Part shown: positions 22,867-24,807 of the stretch, piece by piece
Numbering within the stretch: position 1 is the first letter of the stretch
Layout of the letters: every line of letters begins with the position of its first letter
Assembly (NCBI GenBank): GCA_910586225.1
Contig: CAJUIL010000042.1
Span: 1-24,807, forward strand
From: an uncultured Eubacterium sp.
Lineage (GTDB): Bacteria > Bacillota > Clostridia > Lachnospirales > Lachnospiraceae
Direction of reading: 5' to 3'
DNA: 24,807 bases
The notes under the pieces: model-generated
The model's database searches: none
Told to the model about the DNA's origin: nothing
The model's input: the letters and a program-made list of their open reading frames with translations, nothing else
Position numbers and translations under genes: made by a program

Positions 22867-22871
22867 GCAGA
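22867..22871 (+). other. Right attachment core of element 2
   Basis: The second GCAGA copy marks the start of the last cotJC piece. GCAGA occurs again at 22872-22876 by chance of the Ala-Glu-Gln codons. Only a crossover at the first copy gives the family-length AAEQKAR. Confidence 0.78.
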
Positions 22872-23070
22872 GCAGAAGGCACGCACAACGTATGACAATA
22901 TCCTGCGCCTTGTGAAAGACCCTGAGGTATGCGATCCTATACGCTTCCTGCGGGAACGCGAGATCGTGCATTTTCAGCGGTTTGGCGAAGGGCTCAATAT
23001 CGTGAAAGAACATCTGGATTCCAAGAACTTCTACGCATTTAATCCAGAATTTGATATTCGTCAGAAATAA
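22867..23070 (+). CDS. cotJC: CotJC piece 3 (codons 135-201 and stop), interrupted gene
   Basis: This is the 3' piece of cotJC. It reads AEQKARTTYDNILRLVKDP, then FLREREIVHFQRFGEGL, and ends NFYAFNPEFDIRQK. Glu136 and His169 (in EIVHFQRF) line up with the last Mn ligands of Mn catalases. It has no own ribosome site. The ATG at 22831 lies inside element 2 and would give a non-family N-terminus. With pieces 1 and 2 it makes 201 residues, normal CotJC length. A terminator-like hairpin follows. Confidence 0.92.
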   Translation, partial: AEQKARTTYDNILRLVKDPEVCDPIRFLREREIVHFQRFGEGLNIVKEHLDSKNFYAFNPEFDIRQK

Positions 23071-23082
23071 TAGAAACAAAAA

Positions 23083-23123
23083 CAGCCGGGCCGCTTCGCA
23101 TAACTGCAAAAGCTGCCTGGCTG
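23083..23123 (+). terminator. Probable terminator of the cotJ operon
   Basis: An imperfect 12-bp stem pairs CAGCCGGGCCGC with GCTGCCTGGCTG (two mismatches), starting 12 nt after the cotJC stop. It is followed by a modest T-rich tail (CTTTATATTC). Confidence 0.55.
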
Positions 23124-23131
23124 CTTTATAT

Positions 23132-23356
23132 TCATTCAAAAAATTTTACACTGTCTGCCCACTTGTAAAAGGCATCATAATATGTAGTATGTACAAGGAT
23201 CTCAGCCATCTGAACCGGCGGTTCTTTCATGCCTCTTTTCAACCATGACAGAATCATTCCACTCAATCCAAAGGAATGATATGACTGACGGTATTGTTCT
23301 TCTTTGTCCAATAAATCCTCTTCAAAAATCTGATAAGCAGAAGATAAAATCAGCAT
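23132..23356 (-). pseudogene. TetR-family regulator, C-terminal remnant
   Basis: About 74 residues match the C-terminal ligand domain of TetR-type regulators (TetR_C_8 type): QYRQSYHSFGLSGMILSWLKRGMKEPPVQMAEIL. The N-terminal helix-turn-helix is absent: an in-frame TGA lies just upstream and the neighbouring sequence belongs to a hydrolase. No ribosome site was seen. It is a truncated remnant that could not bind DNA as a normal TetR protein. Confidence 0.65.
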
Positions 23357-23676
23357 CTCAAGCTTTGCCTTGATGCTTCATTCATTCCACCAAAAAATTG
23401 TTTTACAATTCCTGCAATCTGTTCTTCGTTCTGATAATGGATATAATGTCCTCCTTTAAGGACCATTGTCTTCCCTTTCTTGACAGCATTACTAAGTTTT
23501 TCATGCTCAGGAAGAAGAACATATCTGTCAATGCCCAAAGCCTGCAAACACTGGTGCAATTCTTTATTCATATTTGTTATTGACCTCGGTGCGTCCGTTT
23601 CTCCACTCAGACCATATCCAGATGGCTCCACAATGACGACACGGTTCTTCTTAACTATGCGGCCGAGGAGGAAGCA
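23350..23676 (-). pseudogene. Alpha/beta hydrolase, internally deleted remnant
   Basis: The frame opens after a TAG at 23677 and has no good start. It keeps the beta-strand and oxyanion-side piece NRVVIVEPSGYGLSGETDAPRSI and ends with the His-bearing tail VLKGGHYIHYQNEEQIAGIVKQFF. Between YVLLP and EHEKL, roughly 150 residues of a normal hydrolase are missing, including the nucleophile-elbow Gly-x-Ser-x-Gly. The 3' end runs into the TetR remnant. It is judged a nonfunctional, doubly deleted gene. Confidence 0.7.
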
Positions 23677-23735
23677 CTAGAATCTGAAAAGTTTCCGTCC
23701 CCTTTTTTGGCATCACAATTCCTGCATATCTCTTT

Positions 23736-24110
23736 TTACAGCCTACAAATTGGAAAAAACATATATCCCTGTCCATTTTCCTTTGGACAATTAAAGTCGT
23801 GGACTGCCCCTGCTAGCTTGATCCTCTGTTCTTCCATATATTTCACCACTTTTACAAATACATCCTCTTCCGTACATTTTACATACAAATATTCATATCC
23901 AGGAATTGTCCATTTTACCCATCCTGCCGGGGCTTCCGCTTCATCTGCAACCTCTACGCCCGCCAGGTACAGTCCCTCCGTAAAATGATTTTCCCATGGT
24001 TTGAAAGCGCGAGAAAAATCAGACATTGCTCCCCATATGCCGCCAATATTTCCATTTTGTCGCCTTTTCTTTCTGACTTCATCATAGCCCACAATTAATA
24101 CATTCCGCAT
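23736..24110 (-). CDS. GyrI-like effector-binding domain protein, probably N-terminally shortened
   Basis: Residues around IWGAMSDFSRAFKPW, GLYLAGVEVADEAEAPAGWVKWTIPGYEYLYVK and LAGAVHDFNCPKENGQGYMFFPI match the GyrI-like small-molecule-binding domain (AraC effector-binding fold). Complete relatives carry about 45 more residues before the IWGAM segment, and here the region before it is short and unusual (KKRRQNGNIGG). No ribosome site was found before ATG 24110. The gene may be a remnant or a stand-alone domain. It overlaps the end of the upstream PD-(D/E)XK remnant. Confidence 0.6.
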   Translation of the reverse strand: MRNVLIVGYDEVRKKRRQNGNIGGIWGAMSDFSRAFKPWENHFTEGLYLAGVEVADEAEAPAGWVKWTIPGYEYLYVKCTEEDVFVKVVKYMEEQRIKLAGAVHDFNCPKENGQGYMFFPICRL

Positions 24111-24393
24111 CAAAGCCGCGACAAGCAAGATTCTCTCTTAATTCACTGAGATACCCACCATCCACCAACACGTCTTTTCCCTTAAACGCAATACCATAAA
24201 CACGGATCTTTTCCATTGGCACACCCTTTTCCTGCAATACTGCCGCATATTTTTTATCGATCACCTGCTTTATTGCCTCCCGTACTGTATCTTCAAAAAT
24301 ACCGTCTATCCTGTGATTATCAAGAAGCGCGGGAAAACTTGCATCTAATTGTGTGTCCAATCCGATTATAACCCAATTCCCCTTCGCCCGCAA
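24082..24393 (-). pseudogene. C-terminal remnant of an AAA-ATPase-like/PD-(D/E)XK nuclease family protein
   Basis: The piece VREAIKQVIDKKYAAVLQEKGVPMEKIRVYGIAFKGKDVLV matches the far C-terminus of the large clostridial AAA-ATPase-like proteins with a PD-(D/E)XK domain. The ATPase and most of the nuclease are missing. The first 30 residues do not belong to that family. It is one of several gene scraps at the right side of the window. Confidence 0.55.
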
Positions 24394-24492
24394 TCGCCTT
24401 TTCTCAAATCTAATATATCACTGGCAACCCACATAGGAAACAGTAATTTTATTATATTCATATTGCAATGGAGCACTCGTTTGCCCGGACAC
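24394..24492. other. Short A/T-rich gap with no recognised feature
   Basis: The 99 bp between the nuclease remnant and the histidine kinase stop show no convincing gene or terminator. Confidence 0.4.
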
Positions 24493-24807
24493 TTATTTGA
24501 GAAACAAATGGACGGACAGTTCTTGTCCTTGTAACGATGCACTGGCCTCGCCCCCATGGAGCTCCACGATGCGTTTTACAATGGCAAGCCCCAGCCCGGA
24601 GCTTTTGTGGGTGCTTCTGGCCCGGTCTCCGCAGTAGAAGCGCTCAAAGATCCGATCCGGCTCAATGCCGTGAGCATCCGTCAATCGGTTCGTGATACAG
24701 ATATGGAGTCGGCCCGTCTCCTGTGCCGTCACGGTTACTGGAGCAGAACGATCGGCGTATCTGCGGGCATTGTCCAGCAGATTCTGAAACACCCGCACCA
24801 TCTGCTG
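24493..24807 (-). CDS. Sensor histidine kinase, C-terminal ATPase domain (partial)
   Basis: About 104 residues of the HATPase_c domain are present. The N box is VFQNLLDNARRYA, followed by an F-box-like region RIFERFYCGDRAR and the G2 box SSGLGLAIVKRIVELHGG. The protein would autophosphorylate a histidine and pass the phosphate to a response regulator. The N-terminal sensor and the phosphoacceptor His lie beyond the right edge; the frame is open to the last base. The visible part has no defects. Confidence 0.85.
   Translation of the reverse strand, partial: QQMVRVFQNLLDNARRYADRSAPVTVTAQETGRLHICITNRLTDAHGIEPDRIFERFYCGDRARSTHKSSGLGLAIVKRIVELHGGEASASLQGQELSVHLFLK

Noticed and set aside
11807..23070. 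cotJC as a simple decayed pseudogene
   Set aside because: All three pieces are in frame, free of stops, and meet exactly at direct repeats next to recombinase elements, which random decay would not give.
24300..24393. Resemblance of VIIGLDTQLD to an orotidine-phosphate decarboxylase N-terminus
   Set aside because: Only ten residues match and no further segment of that enzyme follows.

Overview
The window looks like a piece of a spore-forming Clostridia chromosome, most likely Lachnospiraceae. The evidence is a sporulation sigma factor (sigma-K type), a cotJABC spore-coat operon, a group B [FeFe]-hydrogenase-like protein, a DUF5662 gene, and protein sequences typical of gut Lachnospiraceae. 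No species can be named from the sequence alone.

Left part (1-11300, mostly minus strand, housekeeping). A comM-dprA-topA operon (topA cut by the window edge) is followed by sigK. A divergent RluA-type pseudouridine synthase comes next and converges on a DUF5662 gene. Then come a GH13 isoamylase-like protein that appears to have lost its catalytic residues, a UvrD/PcrA-type helicase and an [FeFe] hydrogenase-like protein. A structured 133-bp dispersed repeat forms the leader of the hydrogenase gene, and a second copy lies inside the first mobile element.

Central part (11325-23070), the main discovery. The cotJA-cotJB-cotJC operon is on the plus strand, but cotJC is split into three in-frame pieces: 11807-11989, 17973-18191 and 22867-23070. 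Two independent serine-recombinase elements of 5,983 and 4,675 bp separate them. Precise recombination between the 5-bp direct repeats at each element's ends (GGTAC and GCAGA) would rebuild an uninterrupted 201-residue CotJC with all manganese-catalase ligands. Each element has the same plan: cargo genes on the minus strand, then a plus-strand operon of a small ORF plus a large serine recombinase beside the right end. Both recombinase operons have a near-consensus sigma-E promoter about 30 bp upstream of the small ORF. This is the layout expected of skin-like elements excised in the sporulating mother cell, here two in one gene. Cargo of element 1 is a MATE transporter, a solitary type III-like adenine methyltransferase and a four-helix membrane protein. 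Cargo of element 2 is AzlC/AzlD and a K+ channel with TrkA-N-like and RyR-like regions.

Right part (23071-24807). After a terminator, only damaged genes are seen on the minus strand: a TetR C-terminal piece, an internally deleted alpha/beta hydrolase, a shortened GyrI-like protein and a PD-(D/E)XK tail. The C-terminal end of a sensor histidine kinase runs off the window.

Proposed logic (inference): sigma-E turns on in the mother cell and drives both cotJABC and the two recombinases. The elements are excised, cotJC is repaired, and CotJC is made. The forespore chromosome keeps both elements, so they are inherited.
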